A DNA stretch of 64,000 nucleotides from NCBI GenBank assembly GCA_964509295.1, contig CAZDWS010000001.1, positions 310,001 to 374,000 of the forward strand. Reading direction: 5' to 3'. Below, in pieces: positions 1 to 8,712 of the stretch (position 1 is its first letter; the number at the start of each line of letters is the position of its first letter). A program made the position numbers and the translations under genes. The stretch comes from JBGSQR01 sp964509295. GTDB taxonomy: Bacteria; Desulfobacterota; Desulfuromonadia; Geobacterales; Pseudopelobacteraceae. Under the pieces are notes generated by a model. The model saw only the letters and a list, made by a program, of their open reading frames with translations, was not told where the DNA came from and made no database searches.

Positions 1-298
1 TTTAGGGCGGCTGCGGACTCTAATTCTGAACTGGTTTCAGAAATATGCGATTTTCACTGTCCACTTCGAAGAGGGCTGAGCCTCGATGACAGTGGACGCA
101 AGGTGCACCCCAAATATCCGCTGCATTATAATTTTCCGTTTAAAACGGAGAATTGTCCGCCCTTCGTTGCAATTGTGAAAATGTCGAACTCTTTTCCGGC
201 GTTGATATTTGAACTTCGTTTCCAGGGGCCTCGGGACAGTTTTCAAAAGACTATCGTTTTACAATCTGGGATTTGTATAAAAAACAATTGTTACTTCG
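1..298. other. Left edge of window, no convincing gene
   Basis: No coding region here is convincing. Two structured stretches can be seen. One has the arms CACTGTC and GACAGTG around TCGA/TCGA and GGCT/GAGCC pairings (about 54-94). The other is the palindrome TCCGTTTAAAACGGA near 136-150. They lie upstream of the polymerase gene and could be operators or part of a replication or leader region, which is inference. No copy of the tRNA-Lys 3' end was found here, so the left end of the island is probably outside the window. Confidence 0.4.
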
Positions 299-1231
299 AT
301 GGTAAAGTCGGGTCTAATTTTGCCCACCCCGCTCCGATCAAAAGCAACAGTACTCAAAACAGAGTGTTTCCTTTTTCAATCGATGATACTCCGATGCTGG
401 TGGCAAATGCATAATCAATATTCACAATACCGGGATTTTTTTGAACTACTCAAGCTTGACAAGCGCGGCGCTCCTATCTACGACAAGATATTCTTCATGA
501 GCATCGATACAGAATATGTCCAGGTGTCAGAAGCGTCTATCCGTGTTTTGAGTTACCAAGTTGCAACAGTCGGGTCGTACGGGGCCAATAACATATTCCT
601 ACCAATCGCATTCAACCAGCCACGCATGTCCCTGCCGGAACTTATCGCAGCAGGGATCTGTTCCACTGACTCATCTCCCACTGAAGGGCTCGCGGTTAAG
701 TATGCTGGCTCGCGTGTTCTTGTTATAGGTATCGCTCACTACGCTGCCGCTGAACTGAGCGCAATGCGCGACCGTGATGAGCCCTACATCACTAACCGCC
801 TCACTTTGATCCAAAAGTCCCCTGTCACCGATGGACACCCGATCAGGCTTAATATTGACGGTTGTCTTGTGGACTTCCATCTTTACGACACAATGCTGCT
901 GGCACCTCCAAAATACAGAAGCCTTGAATCGCTATCATCTCTGCTGGGTGATGGCGGTGAAGGCAAGCTGGAAGTCAGTCCCTTTTACAAAAGAAACATG
1001 GACCTGTTTTTACGTGATCGGCCTGATGATTTTGAACGTTACGCGTTGCGCGACAGCGAGCTTTGCTTGAAGCTGTTCCTGCTCTTGCAGCAAACCCTCA
1101 ATGACGTTGTATACGGTAAGGCGACCAAATTATTTGGGACTATTTCTTCTGCTGCGGTGTCCGGTTTCCTGCGGGAAAATGACTGGTTTGGCGATTATCG
1201 AGCGGGGGTATGCCGTGAGCTACTCTCTTGA
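299..1231 (+). CDS. piPolB-like family B DNA polymerase, exonuclease half (upstream of frameshift)
   Basis: N-terminal part of a family B DNA polymerase. It carries a 3'-5' proofreading exonuclease domain: an Exo I motif with the DxE pair (SIDTEY, D70 and E72 from this start), an Exo II-like region (VDFHLYD) and an Exo III motif YxxxD (YALRD). The reading frame breaks at a run of five G at 1204-1208. Removing one G joins it smoothly to the polymerase half in the next frame, giving about 790 residues in all. No strong ribosome site marks the start. ATG codons at 407 and 497 are alternatives; 497 would begin just before Exo I. The frame is closed by a stop at 278-280. The break could be a sequencing error, a true inactivating mutation or programmed +1 frameshifting, and the sequence alone cannot separate these. 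The protein would act in replication of the mobile element. Confidence 0.75.
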   Translation: MVKSGLILPTPLRSKATVLKTECFLFQSMILRCWWQMHNQYSQYRDFFELLKLDKRGAPIYDKIFFMSIDTEYVQVSEASIRVLSYQVATVGSYGANNIFLPIAFNQPRMSLPELIAAGICSTDSSPTEGLAVKYAGSRVLVIGIAHYAAAELSAMRDRDEPYITNRLTLIQKSPVTDGHPIRLNIDGCLVDFHLYDTMLLAPPKYRSLESLSSLLGDGGEGKLEVSPFYKRNMDLFLRDRPDDFERYALRDSELCLKLFLLLQQTLNDVVYGKATKLFGTISSAAVSGFLRENDWFGDYRAGVCRELLS

Positions 1232-2672
1232 ATTGATTAAATCAGCATACTTGGGTGGTCGCAATGACTGTGCGTTTGTTGGCAGAAGCACCGCATACCC
1301 TGGCACCCGCGATTGTATTATCCTTGATATCGACATTACCTCCTGTTACAGCAACGGTATGACAACCATACCCAAGCTCGATATATCGGGCTCGGTTGAT
1401 TATATCCCCTTGATATGCCAGCTTGATGATGCTGCTCGGGTGGCAATGCTGGAGTCTGGTGTGCCAGCGGATTTGATAAAACCTGTTGATTCTGCTCTAG
1501 AGAAGGGACAGGCAGCATTTGACCAACTCTTGTCAAGCAGCAAACGTTTCCGGCGGTTTAATGAACGTATCCGCAAGGCGTGTATTGTTTACGATACCCG
1601 ACTACTGGATCGCTGGGTGTCGTTAAGCCCGGATGACTATGTAATACCTGGTTTCGCAACGGTCGAGTTCGAATTTCCAGAAACTACCATATTCCCATGT
1701 CTGCCTATGAAGCATATGGAATATGGTCTGATTTATCCGCTCAAAGGTGTAACCACGGTTCCGGCTAGCGAGATACTACTCGCTCTCCAGGCCGGTGCCA
1801 CGATTAAGCCGATAACCAGCCTTGAATTGCCCGTTTCATTTGATGAATCTGGACAACCTAGATACCTGTTTAGAACCTTCATGAAGTCAAAGATACAGGA
1901 ACGAGAGCGCTGGAAGTCTGAAAAATCTGCCACAGGCATGATTCGTCAGGAGATACTCAAAAATTTCCTCAACGGACTTTACGGAAAAGTTGCTCAAGCT
2001 ATCAATATCCGCAATGTGTACCGTCCTTCAAAGGGGGCCACAGTTCCGCTTCAGCCGTCTAAGGTAACGGATCCCTGTTCTGCCGCTCTGACCACAGGCC
2101 TTATCCGTTCTGTCCTGTCAGCTATTCTGTTGGCAATCGAGCAATACAATAAAAATACCGCTCCTGAAAAACAGCTGATCGTGATTTCGTTCACCACGGA
2201 CGGATTGCTTTTTGGGATTCCCACCTACCCTGGTTACAGCGTTAAAGAAGACTATTACGACATTAAAAGCGGGGTCCCTGTTTTGCGTATGGATAGAAAT
2301 CTGAACGTCGAAGTCTTTCTGAAAGATGAAAAGTTCGGTGTCGGCGGCTTGCTTGATATCATGAAGGAATACCTGCCAATCCGCCAAATGCAGACCGCTC
2401 GTCAGTTCTTATCAGGCACAACCGATTTTCTTGAAATCAAGCATCTATTGAACAACGTGACGAGTATCAAAACCCGTGGTCAATTCGGTTTTCTTGAAGA
2501 CAAGGAATGCCTGTTGCTGGCTCGATTTGGTCACAAACCGCCAGTTCATTCGTTAATGGCGAATGCCCATGATCCTGATGGGCGTGAACCGAAGGGTTAT
2601 GAACGCGTACAGCTTGAAGCTAAATGGTTCCTTGATCATTTGGAGTATGTGGAGGGTGCAGATGAAGCTTAG
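1101..2672 (+). CDS. piPolB-like family B DNA polymerase, palm/fingers half (downstream of frameshift)
   Basis: C-terminal polymerase domain of the same gene; homologous sequence starts near 1200, so the nominal start at 1101 is out of context. Motif A is DIDITSCYS (near 1330-1357), motif B is KNFLNGLYGK (near 1960-1990), and motif C reads TTDG (2193-2204) instead of the usual DTD. After motif C, where most family B enzymes have KxY, there is KTRG (2469-2480). From memory, TTDG together with KTRG marks the primer-independent polymerases (piPolB) of pipolins, elements that use tyrosine recombinases and tRNA attachment sites. The region between motifs A and B (near 1640-1800, with FEFP and GLIYPLKG) resembles the TPR2 insertion of protein-primed and primer-independent enzymes. 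The last 12 bases overlap the next gene. All polymerase motifs are intact, so only the frameshift argues against function. Confidence 0.8.
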   Translation: MTLYTVRRPNYLGLFLLLRCPVSCGKMTGLAIIERGYAVSYSLELIKSAYLGGRNDCAFVGRSTAYPGTRDCIILDIDITSCYSNGMTTIPKLDISGSVDYIPLICQLDDAARVAMLESGVPADLIKPVDSALEKGQAAFDQLLSSSKRFRRFNERIRKACIVYDTRLLDRWVSLSPDDYVIPGFATVEFEFPETTIFPCLPMKHMEYGLIYPLKGVTTVPASEILLALQAGATIKPITSLELPVSFDESGQPRYLFRTFMKSKIQERERWKSEKSATGMIRQEILKNFLNGLYGKVAQAINIRNVYRPSKGATVPLQPSKVTDPCSAALTTGLIRSVLSAILLAIEQYNKNTAPEKQLIVISFTTDGLLFGIPTYPGYSVKEDYYDIKSGVPVLRMDRNLNVEVFLKDEKFGVGGLLDIMKEYLPIRQMQTARQFLSGTTDFLEIKHLLNNVTSIKTRGQFGFLEDKECLLLARFGHKPPVHSLMANAHDPDGREPKGYERVQLEAKWFLDHLEYVEGADEA

Positions 2673-3897
2673 GTCCATTTTAAAATATACCGTTTCTTCT
2701 TTGACCGGATACCGACGAATCATGGAAAGCGAGGGAAAGCTTGACCTAGTCAATGTGGAACGTGAAAAGCGGATAAATTTTGACTATGACTGGAAGCGTC
2801 GCCTCGATCTCAACCCAGAAGATCCTGATGGTCGAGTCTCACCCTATACCAAACCTCACAAGTCCATGGCAGAAATGCTCAGACATCGGCGTGTCATGCA
2901 GCGTATTCGTAAACAAGGATTCGTGGCTACGCCTGAAGAGGTTCTTCGGCAGGTTACTCTTGCTGCCAAGTCTTCGAGGAATCGTTGTGGTGAACCGGTG
3001 ACAGCGGTGAGAATGCTTTTACGCGGTGTCACCCAGGGGCACATCAGTTCAACAATCACAAAGTATGATGCCCTTACCGACATCTTAAATCGAGTTTGGG
3101 TTGAGCTAGGTTTGAGCGATCAGTATTCAAAGTTGTGGACAAAAGATGATTGTACCAACGCAAAACGGGGGAAGTGGGAACCTGGTATTCTACCACCTGA
3201 GGTTCACAGTCTAAAAGCGGTGGAACAGATAGCTAAACTATTGGGTGGTGATACCGATGCTGTTCGATATCAACTCTTTGATGCTGCAGCATTTACTGAA
3301 GCAACTGACCCTCTGGTTGCTCTGGTTGTTAAAGCGTTGATTAACCGAGCAATATTGAACCGAGAACCGTACAGAATGCTCTACCTGGATGGTCGGCTAC
3401 CTGATCGCGGCATGCTCTTAAATGCTTTCCCAGGTTTGACCAGCGAGATGATTGAAATCTACGGCACTCAACCGATATTTCCCGGCCAGTGGCCTGCCAA
3501 TGACCGAGCTAAGGTACGTTATCTCTTCAAGATAGCAGGCGTACCACGCCAGCATTGTGATGACTGTGCCAAGGTTCTCATTACTAGATCGCATTTTTCC
3601 GAGTTGAGCCGTCGAAATCCATCTTGGCAAAAATGTCGTGATGCGGTTGTACACGCACTGTTTCAGCCGGGGATGAACTGTCGGAAGATTGAATCTGCTG
3701 AAATATATGATCGATTTCAAAAATTTGGCATCACCCGCTACAAGATCAGAGCATTGAGTCGGAATCCGTTCTCATCCGGCACACTGCGCAACACTCAGGA
3801 GAACCGTCAGCAGATTCGGCAGATGGCGAAGTTACTGAAATATGACCCGCTCCCATTTATTACATTGCTGGTTGAACCTGGCACGGGGGTGGCGTGA
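2661..3897 (+). CDS. Unrecognised protein downstream of piPolB-like gene
   Basis: About 411 residues from ATG 2661, which lies inside the end of the polymerase gene, suggesting translational coupling; in-frame upstream codons extend to 2563 but would overlap it more. I do not recognise the family. The N-terminal third is rich in Arg and Lys (RHRRVMQRIRK), and a CxxC pair (HCDDC) lies near two thirds of the length, so nucleic-acid binding is possible but unproven. The stop overlaps the start of the next gene. Its position suggests a role in replication or maintenance of the element. Confidence 0.7.
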
Positions 3898-4937
3898 TGG
3901 GTAGCGCTTCGCTCTACTTGTTTCACGCCGACGCTGAAAGGTTTCAATTGGATCGTGTGCTACCCGGCGAAGACGGTGGAGTGAGCTCCATAAAACCTGA
4001 AAGTATTGGCCAGTTCTTGGACAACGTGTTTTCCAGTGACGCGGTCTTTTATCTGGCTAGCCAAGTGATATCTCAGGCTCTTCCGGAATGTCGGGAAACG
4101 ATGGCACTTTTGCTTCAGAAGCACACACGCAACATAAAAGTTAACAATGTCAGGTGTGTCTCGCACCTCAAAGCAGCAAATCACGAATACCTGGCTGAGA
4201 GAGGTCTTAACTTTATGAAAGAAAATACTTTCAGTGGAATTCTTACGTTAGCCATGGCTCCGATTAAAACACATTTGGATATACCCGCAAAGGATCCAGC
4301 CGATCACTTCTATGTAATCGATACGTGTGTTGTCGGTGCGACAAAAAATCAGGCATGCAGAGATTACCTCGGCAAGAAAGCCGTATTAGGGCCGGTCAAT
4401 TTGCATCAGATGTATGAAATTGAAAAGTATATTGACGCTTCGTGGCCTGGAGAAGCTGATAGCGTACTAAAAGAGCTTAAGGCAACAAAGACCCGCGAGG
4501 TTCTTTCGCTGATTGATATGAGTGAGATCGAGGGGCAGCGGGTAATCCGTATTGTTAATGGCGAAGGTGAACTAATTCAATTTGAGGACTGGAGATTTTT
4601 ACATCTCATTGAAAAGCATGATCAACAAATCAAGCTGGGTGAGTTTCCCCGCTTCAATGAGCGAAATGATGGTGTGTACTTGAAATACAAAGAGCAGAAG
4701 AAGGGAAAGGTCCTGGGTATGTACCAAGCCGAGACATCACGGCTGCATGTGGCATGCTTAAGCGAGAGCAAACCTCCAATTGAGGAACGGTCAATCTTCA
4801 TTCTTGATCAGGATTATGCAATGTCTCTCTATGTGGTGATCAAGCGTTTGCGTAATGATAAAGAACAGTATCAACGCTTGCTGCAGCAGGCGCAGGTAAC
4901 AACGGGGGATAATCCCTTCACAAAATTGTTTCAATAA
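3897..4937 (+). CDS. Unrecognised element protein
   Basis: 346 residues from ATG 3897, or one codon more from GTG 3894. A G-rich stretch (GGGGGT) lies just upstream, and the start overlaps the stop of the preceding gene. No signal peptide, membrane segment or catalytic motif stands out. It appears to be a soluble mixed alpha/beta protein with a charged C-terminal third. It belongs to the co-oriented block 299-6135, so it is probably co-transcribed with the polymerase. No function is proposed. Confidence 0.7.
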   Translation: MGSASLYLFHADAERFQLDRVLPGEDGGVSSIKPESIGQFLDNVFSSDAVFYLASQVISQALPECRETMALLLQKHTRNIKVNNVRCVSHLKAANHEYLAERGLNFMKENTFSGILTLAMAPIKTHLDIPAKDPADHFYVIDTCVVGATKNQACRDYLGKKAVLGPVNLHQMYEIEKYIDASWPGEADSVLKELKATKTREVLSLIDMSEIEGQRVIRIVNGEGELIQFEDWRFLHLIEKHDQQIKLGEFPRFNERNDGVYLKYKEQKKGKVLGMYQAETSRLHVACLSESKPPIEERSIFILDQDYAMSLYVVIKRLRNDKEQYQRLLQQAQVTTGDNPFTKLFQ

Positions 4938-4952
4938 AAAAGGAGAAGTGCC

Positions 4953-5675
4953 ATGGCTGAAAAACGTAACAATACTGGCGTCAATGAGACTGCCGATTCT
5001 AGTTCGACTCAATCTGAAATCGTAGCTCCTGCTATATCTATTACACCCCCTGCTCCAGATATGCGCTCACAGAGCCTCAAGGGGCTTCAAGGGATATTTT
5101 TTGGTGCAATAACAAGTGTTCCCGGATTATCCAAGGGGTTAGTCAATCTTGGCCGACTGCCGGAGTTTGTCCCGCAACATGGTCCTGCTGTTCCAGGTAC
5201 CGAATTTACCCATTGCGTAATGGGATTGGCGCGTGACGGAAAGAGTTTGCTCGTTGTAGGCGAGAATGCTGAAGTTCAATATATCCCATTCGGGAAATTT
5301 GTGGCCATCGTTGAAAATGTGTTCGATCGTGATAAGTCGTCAGTGATCATACAAAACTTTCAGGAGGCAGACTTTAAAAAAGGGGAGCGCCCTCAGATCA
5401 TTGCCCGTATTAACGCAGAGTATTCAGCCTTGATTGTTGCTGTTGGCCCTGCCGGGCGTGTAATAAGGAAACTTACCGATATCAATCAGACTTTTTACTA
5501 TTACATCCCCCGCGAAGAGTTGACCACTTACTATTTGGTGAGCAAATTCCAAGCAACGAATGGCAGCCGTCTCGATAATCTCCTTAACTACAATGATGCC
5601 TGCCGCCTGATAGATTTGCCATTAAATCCGCTCATGCCACGAAATAGTAGTGATTATGTTGGCAGCAATGCTTGA
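4953..5675 (+). CDS. Unrecognised element protein
   Basis: 240 residues, preceded by a strong ribosome site (AAAGGAGAAG, seven bases before ATG). The first 40 residues are rich in Ser, Thr and Pro and look disordered; a compact beta-rich region follows. No known motif was recognised. It starts 15 bp after the preceding gene and its end overlaps the start of the next one, so it belongs to the polymerase operon. The strong ribosome site suggests it is made in larger amounts than its neighbours, which would fit a structural or DNA-coating role; that is speculation. Confidence 0.75.
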   Translation: MAEKRNNTGVNETADSSSTQSEIVAPAISITPPAPDMRSQSLKGLQGIFFGAITSVPGLSKGLVNLGRLPEFVPQHGPAVPGTEFTHCVMGLARDGKSLLVVGENAEVQYIPFGKFVAIVENVFDRDKSSVIIQNFQEADFKKGERPQIIARINAEYSALIVAVGPAGRVIRKLTDINQTFYYYIPREELTTYYLVSKFQATNGSRLDNLLNYNDACRLIDLPLNPLMPRNSSDYVGSNA

Positions 5676-6135
5676 GATTGATATGGATCGCTCGAAAGCT
5701 CAAATCAGATGGCTTGGGAGTCAGCTTTGTCTGGTTATGGTCAACCACGAGTCTACCTATTTCAATTTATACGCAAAACCGTTTCTTGCCATGATGGGAA
5801 GTCCCAGTCAGGGTTTTAAGGTTAAGAGCCGTGACAAAAACATCAAACAGGCGGTTGGATACTATGGTGGTGATATTGGCGGCATTCTCCGTATCAACGG
5901 CAGTCTGAGTATAATCACGCTGTATTTCGGCAATATTACCGGCGTCTATAACCGTCTCGGGTATGATGAGGAAGCACGGACATTCATGCATGTCCGGTTT
6001 ACGGAGGAGTACTGTTTTCCGAAAGCAGAGTTGGAAGCTTTCAGTAGTTCAATTTCCATTATGCATCGTCAGTGTCAACAGTTTGATGTATTGATGATGG
6101 CTGCGGATACCGCCCCGAATTTCACCAGTCGTTGA
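5668..6135 (+). CDS. Unrecognised small element protein
   Basis: 155 residues if started at ATG 5668, overlapping the previous stop by 8 bases. GTG 5650, ATG 5656 and ATG 5683 are alternatives; 5683 has a GAG-containing site at a better distance. No family is recognised. It contains a Gly-rich segment (VGYYGGDIGGILRING), and the rest looks like a compact soluble domain. It is the last gene of the block, because a strong hairpin terminator follows at 6157-6184. Confidence 0.65.
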   Translation: MLEIDMDRSKAQIRWLGSQLCLVMVNHESTYFNLYAKPFLAMMGSPSQGFKVKSRDKNIKQAVGYYGGDIGGILRINGSLSIITLYFGNITGVYNRLGYDEEARTFMHVRFTEEYCFPKAELEAFSSSISIMHRQCQQFDVLMMAADTAPNFTSR

Positions 6136-6149
6136 ATCTAAAAAATATG

Positions 6150-6190
6150 GAAAATTGCCCGCCTAACCTACTGTTTAGGCGGGCATATTC
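6150..6190 (+). terminator. Hairpin terminator after polymerase operon
   Basis: Ten-base perfect stem, GCCCGCCTAA paired with TTAGGCGGGC (6157-6166 and 6175-6184), loop of 8, 20 bp after the stop of the last operon gene. The following bases are only moderately T-rich (ATATTC), so it may be a weak terminator or an mRNA 3' protector. A-rich sequence on the other side could let it act on the minus strand too. Confidence 0.6.
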
Positions 6191-6263
6191 AACCCTGGTG
6201 TAGTAAGGGGCACATGGAGATGTATAGAAGACGCGTCACTAATAAAATAATGGAGAAAGTTAC

Positions 6264-7067
6264 ATGCCTAAATTGAAGTCAAGTAACAATGAAGTTCCAG
6301 AAACGGAAACCGATCCCTTGCCCATGTATGAGCTGAGGCAGCTATACAATGTCAATATCCAGGATCTGGTCACAGACCCAAATCAACCTCGCAAATCATT
6401 AGATCCTGTCGAGCTCAATGAATTGGAAACTTCCATTCTCAAGCATGGGGTTCTTCAACCGATTCATTTTCGCCGGGATGAGGCCGGTAAGTTGATAATT
6501 GTCGCTGGTGAGAGGAGGTATCGGGCTTCTATACTGGCCCAGCTAGATACTATCCCGGCGATATTCACGGATGGTAATCCAGCTGAAATAGCTTTGGTCG
6601 AAAACATGGTACGGGTTGGTCTTACCGCTCTTGAGGAGGCCGAGGGACTGAAGCGCCTTCAGGAAACTGGCTACAATAACAAACAGCTGGCGGCGGTGAT
6701 TGGCAAGGCAGAATCGACGATCTCTGAAATACTGTCGCTTAATAAGCTCACCCAGAAAATTAAGGACAAAATCAAGGCTGATAAAACTTACTCACGACGG
6801 CAGCTCGTGGAAATTGCCAAGTATGAGGATGAAAAATCGATGAACAAGGCTTTCACGGCTCTGGAAAAGAACAATTCCTCCAGTGATGAGTTGCGAAATA
6901 ACAAACGCGGGGCGCGTAAAATTGAGTCAGTAATAAAAACAATGGTCAATTCGCTGACAAGAACACTGGATGGTCTGGATTATAATTCTCTTGAAAAAGT
7001 TGAACGTGAAAGTATTTCGGAAGAGTTGCGGAAGCTCCTGGTTAAAATAGGTGAAAAACTAAGCTGA
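6264..7067 (+). CDS. parB: ParB-family partition protein (no ParA seen)
   Basis: 267-residue ParB/Spo0J-like protein. ParB proteins bind a centromere-like parS site and use CTP to slide on DNA, working with a ParA ATPase to segregate replicons. Visible here: the N-terminal ParB box with DPNQPRK (about residues 38-44), the CTP-binding box GERRYRA (about 82-88), ENMVR (about 113-117), and a helix-turn-helix region (NNKQLAAVIGKAESTISE). The start is set by GGAGAAAG eight bases upstream. No ParA lies in this window; it may be outside it, or the protein may act alone as a regulator. It sits by itself between two hairpin terminators, so it is probably a single-gene unit. It supports a replicating stage in the life of the element. 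Confidence 0.92.
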   Translation: MPKLKSSNNEVPETETDPLPMYELRQLYNVNIQDLVTDPNQPRKSLDPVELNELETSILKHGVLQPIHFRRDEAGKLIIVAGERRYRASILAQLDTIPAIFTDGNPAEIALVENMVRVGLTALEEAEGLKRLQETGYNNKQLAAVIGKAESTISEILSLNKLTQKIKDKIKADKTYSRRQLVEIAKYEDEKSMNKAFTALEKNNSSSDELRNNKRGARKIESVIKTMVNSLTRTLDGLDYNSLEKVERESISEELRKLLVKIGEKLS

Positions 7068-7119
7068 TCCAGCTGGTTAGCTTACATTCTTCGGCGCGCG
7101 GAAGTTACATGCTTTAGAC

Positions 7120-7155
7120 CTAAAGGGTAGGAGCGGCTAAGTTCTTACCCTTTTT
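7120..7155 (+). terminator. Terminator after parB
   Basis: Stem AAAGGGTA with TACCCTTT followed by a run of T (about 7122-7156), 55 bp after the parB stop. This is a classic Rho-independent form. Confidence 0.75.
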
Positions 7156-7159
7156 TCCT

Positions 7160-7270
7160 TCTTCCTTGTGGGAGTAATATCGCACGTATGGCGACAGCCG
7201 GGGGCACCCGCCGAGCTAGCGAGGTGGGTTTACAGAACGACTGAGCGAGCCTAGGGCGAGCGAATGCGAA
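7160..7270. other. GC-rich intergenic block between parB and the HU-like gene
   Basis: This short block is richer in G and C than its surroundings. It contains GAGCTAGCGAGG, GAGCGAGCC and GGCGAGCG, i.e. repeated CGAGC/GCGAG words, and lies between convergent genes. A parS-like or protein-binding site for the neighbouring ParB or HU-like protein is possible. No complete known parS motif was recognised. Confidence 0.3.
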
Positions 7271-7546
7271 TTATCCATTAATTGCTTTTCTCAAAACTGT
7301 GCTAGGTTTAAATGACAATATCCGCCTTGCTTCAATGGTGATTGTTTCACCGGTCTGCGGATTACGCCCCCTACGATCCTTTTTCTGTTTAACCTCGAAA
7401 TTGCCAAACCCTGCAACTTTGATTTTCTCTCCAGACTCCAGAGTCGTTTTCATAATTGAAAAAACTGACTCCAGTAATTCAGCTGAATCCTTTTTTGAGA
7501 AACCGGTTTTAGACTGAATTCTTTCAGCAATTTCTGCTTTGGTCAT
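7271..7546 (-). CDS. HU/IHF-family DNA-binding protein
   Basis: 91 residues from the internal ATG 7546 (MTKAEIAERI), the normal family length; a longer form from 7561 would add five untypical residues. HU/IHF proteins bend DNA and assist replication, recombination and site-specific integration. The beta-arm signature GFGNFEVKQKKDRRGRNPQTG is clear, with conserved RNP at the DNA-intercalating tip. It is closer to IHF-alpha than to HU in the N-terminal part. It converges on parB and probably serves the integrase or replication of the element. It may also replace a host copy. Confidence 0.9.
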   Translation of the reverse strand: MTKAEIAERIQSKTGFSKKDSAELLESVFSIMKTTLESGEKIKVAGFGNFEVKQKKDRRGRNPQTGETITIEARRILSFKPSTVLRKAING

Positions 7547-7891
7547 AACGTAACACCTCATGGATTGAATTGTTCATAATAATACAGAACTTCGTTTTGC
7601 CTTATGGATTACCGGGAACTGGAATTTACTGGATGCCACAATATTCTACAAACAGCGACGTACCTCGCTTTTCAAAGTTACCATAAAATTTCCTCCGAAC
7701 AGAAGAACAGATTATTAGCCCCTCGTACTCACATCCCATTTTATGGGGATGCTCTGTCACATACCCGCAATCGCAAGACACATAGTCACTATATACTTTT
7801 TAATGGAGAGAGAACCACACGGGCTGGGATATGGGCAAATCATTCAGTGCGGATGAGACCGAGGGGCAATCCAAATCACAGGAGTTCATAT
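7547..7891. promoter_or_regulatory. Divergent intergenic region, HU-like gene and RHH gene
   Basis: 345 bp between two divergent genes. An open frame runs through it from 7604 into the next gene, but its composition is unlike the rest of that gene. A strong ribosome site just before 7892 argues that this part is leader, not coding. A TATATAC sequence near 7789 could be a -10 element for the plus-strand gene. A 25-codon frame from about 7829 overlaps the start of the next gene; it has no clear ribosome site. Confidence 0.35.
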
Positions 7892-8269
7892 ATGGGGGTA
7901 TTTAAGAAACGTACTATTGGGATATCCACTCAATCCACAGTACCAGCATCCAGCGAAACTCGGTACGATGATAATGACGAAGAGTCCATCGGGGAAAATC
8001 AGATCGCTTCATGTGGGCAGGAAGCGCATCCAAAGCGCCGCATCGGTATAACATGGGAAGACGAAAATGTGGAAGAGGAAGAAGCCGGGGCAACTGTTTC
8101 CAGATTTAGAAGTTCCGACAGTACTCGTGATGAATCTTCCAAAAGAATCAGGCTTTCAGCTGATATTTTGAAACCACTTCACAGACGCCTCAAAATACAC
8201 TCTATCAGCGAAGATAAAACCATTATTGCGATCATTGAAGACTGGATTCGGATGCATTGCCCGGAGTGA
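7892..8269 (+). CDS. Small acidic protein with ribbon-helix-helix-like C-terminus
   Basis: 125 residues from ATG 7892, chosen because GGAG stands seven bases upstream; an in-frame start at 7604 would add 96 residues of untypical composition. The middle is acidic and low in complexity (ENVEEEEAG), probably disordered. The last 45 residues (KRIRLSADILKPLHRRLKIH and the helix after it) resemble a ribbon-helix-helix DNA-binding fold of the ParG/Arc type: a short beta strand followed by two helices. If so, it could be an autoregulator or partition partner. That reading rests on pattern only. Confidence 0.55.
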   Translation: MGVFKKRTIGISTQSTVPASSETRYDDNDEESIGENQIASCGQEAHPKRRIGITWEDENVEEEEAGATVSRFRSSDSTRDESSKRIRLSADILKPLHRRLKIHSISEDKTIIAIIEDWIRMHCPE

Positions 8270-8340
8270 TACCGGATACAAAAGATTAGAAATAACACAT
8301 TAATACTGTGAATAACAAAATTCATTCACAGGAGGAAAAA

Positions 8341-8712
8341 ATGAAATTGTTCGTATCTTTGGAGTCTGTTGCACAGGCACTACTTCCGGCAAATGTTCGA
8401 AGGGCTGTGACTCAGTCTGTGCGGAACATGCTGGATGTTCACGGTGAACGCTATAATCCAGCATCTGATGGAAGCGTTGTTCTCATGGAGCTGACCACGA
8501 CCGATGAGGACGCCAATCAACTCTTTGGTTACTCATGGGCAGATGTTCCACTGGAGGGCGTAACCTATGATCGAGAAACAGGAACCTTCTTGGCTGTGGT
8601 GTTGTTGAATAATCAGCTGGCTTACAGCATCATCGTGCCGGACATGCCCTGGCTGTCCCCTGCCTTCCGGGCAAATCTGATAACTAATCTGTGCGGAAAG
8701 GAACGGGTATGA
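8341..8712 (+). CDS. Hypothetical protein upstream of the YkvA-like gene
   Basis: 123 residues from ATG 8341, with a near-ideal ribosome site CAGGAGGAAAA; ATG 8308 would add eleven residues and ignore that site. No family is recognised. The sequence looks soluble, mixed alpha/beta, with an acidic middle. Its stop overlaps the start of the next gene in an ATGA, so the two are translationally coupled and probably functionally linked. Confidence 0.7.
   Translation: MKLFVSLESVAQALLPANVRRAVTQSVRNMLDVHGERYNPASDGSVVLMELTTTDEDANQLFGYSWADVPLEGVTYDRETGTFLAVVLLNNQLAYSIIVPDMPWLSPAFRANLITNLCGKERV

Noticed and set aside
103..414. Plus-strand frame of 103 codons at the left end
   Set aside because: Overlaps the polymerase start, no ribosome site and no recognisable protein pattern.
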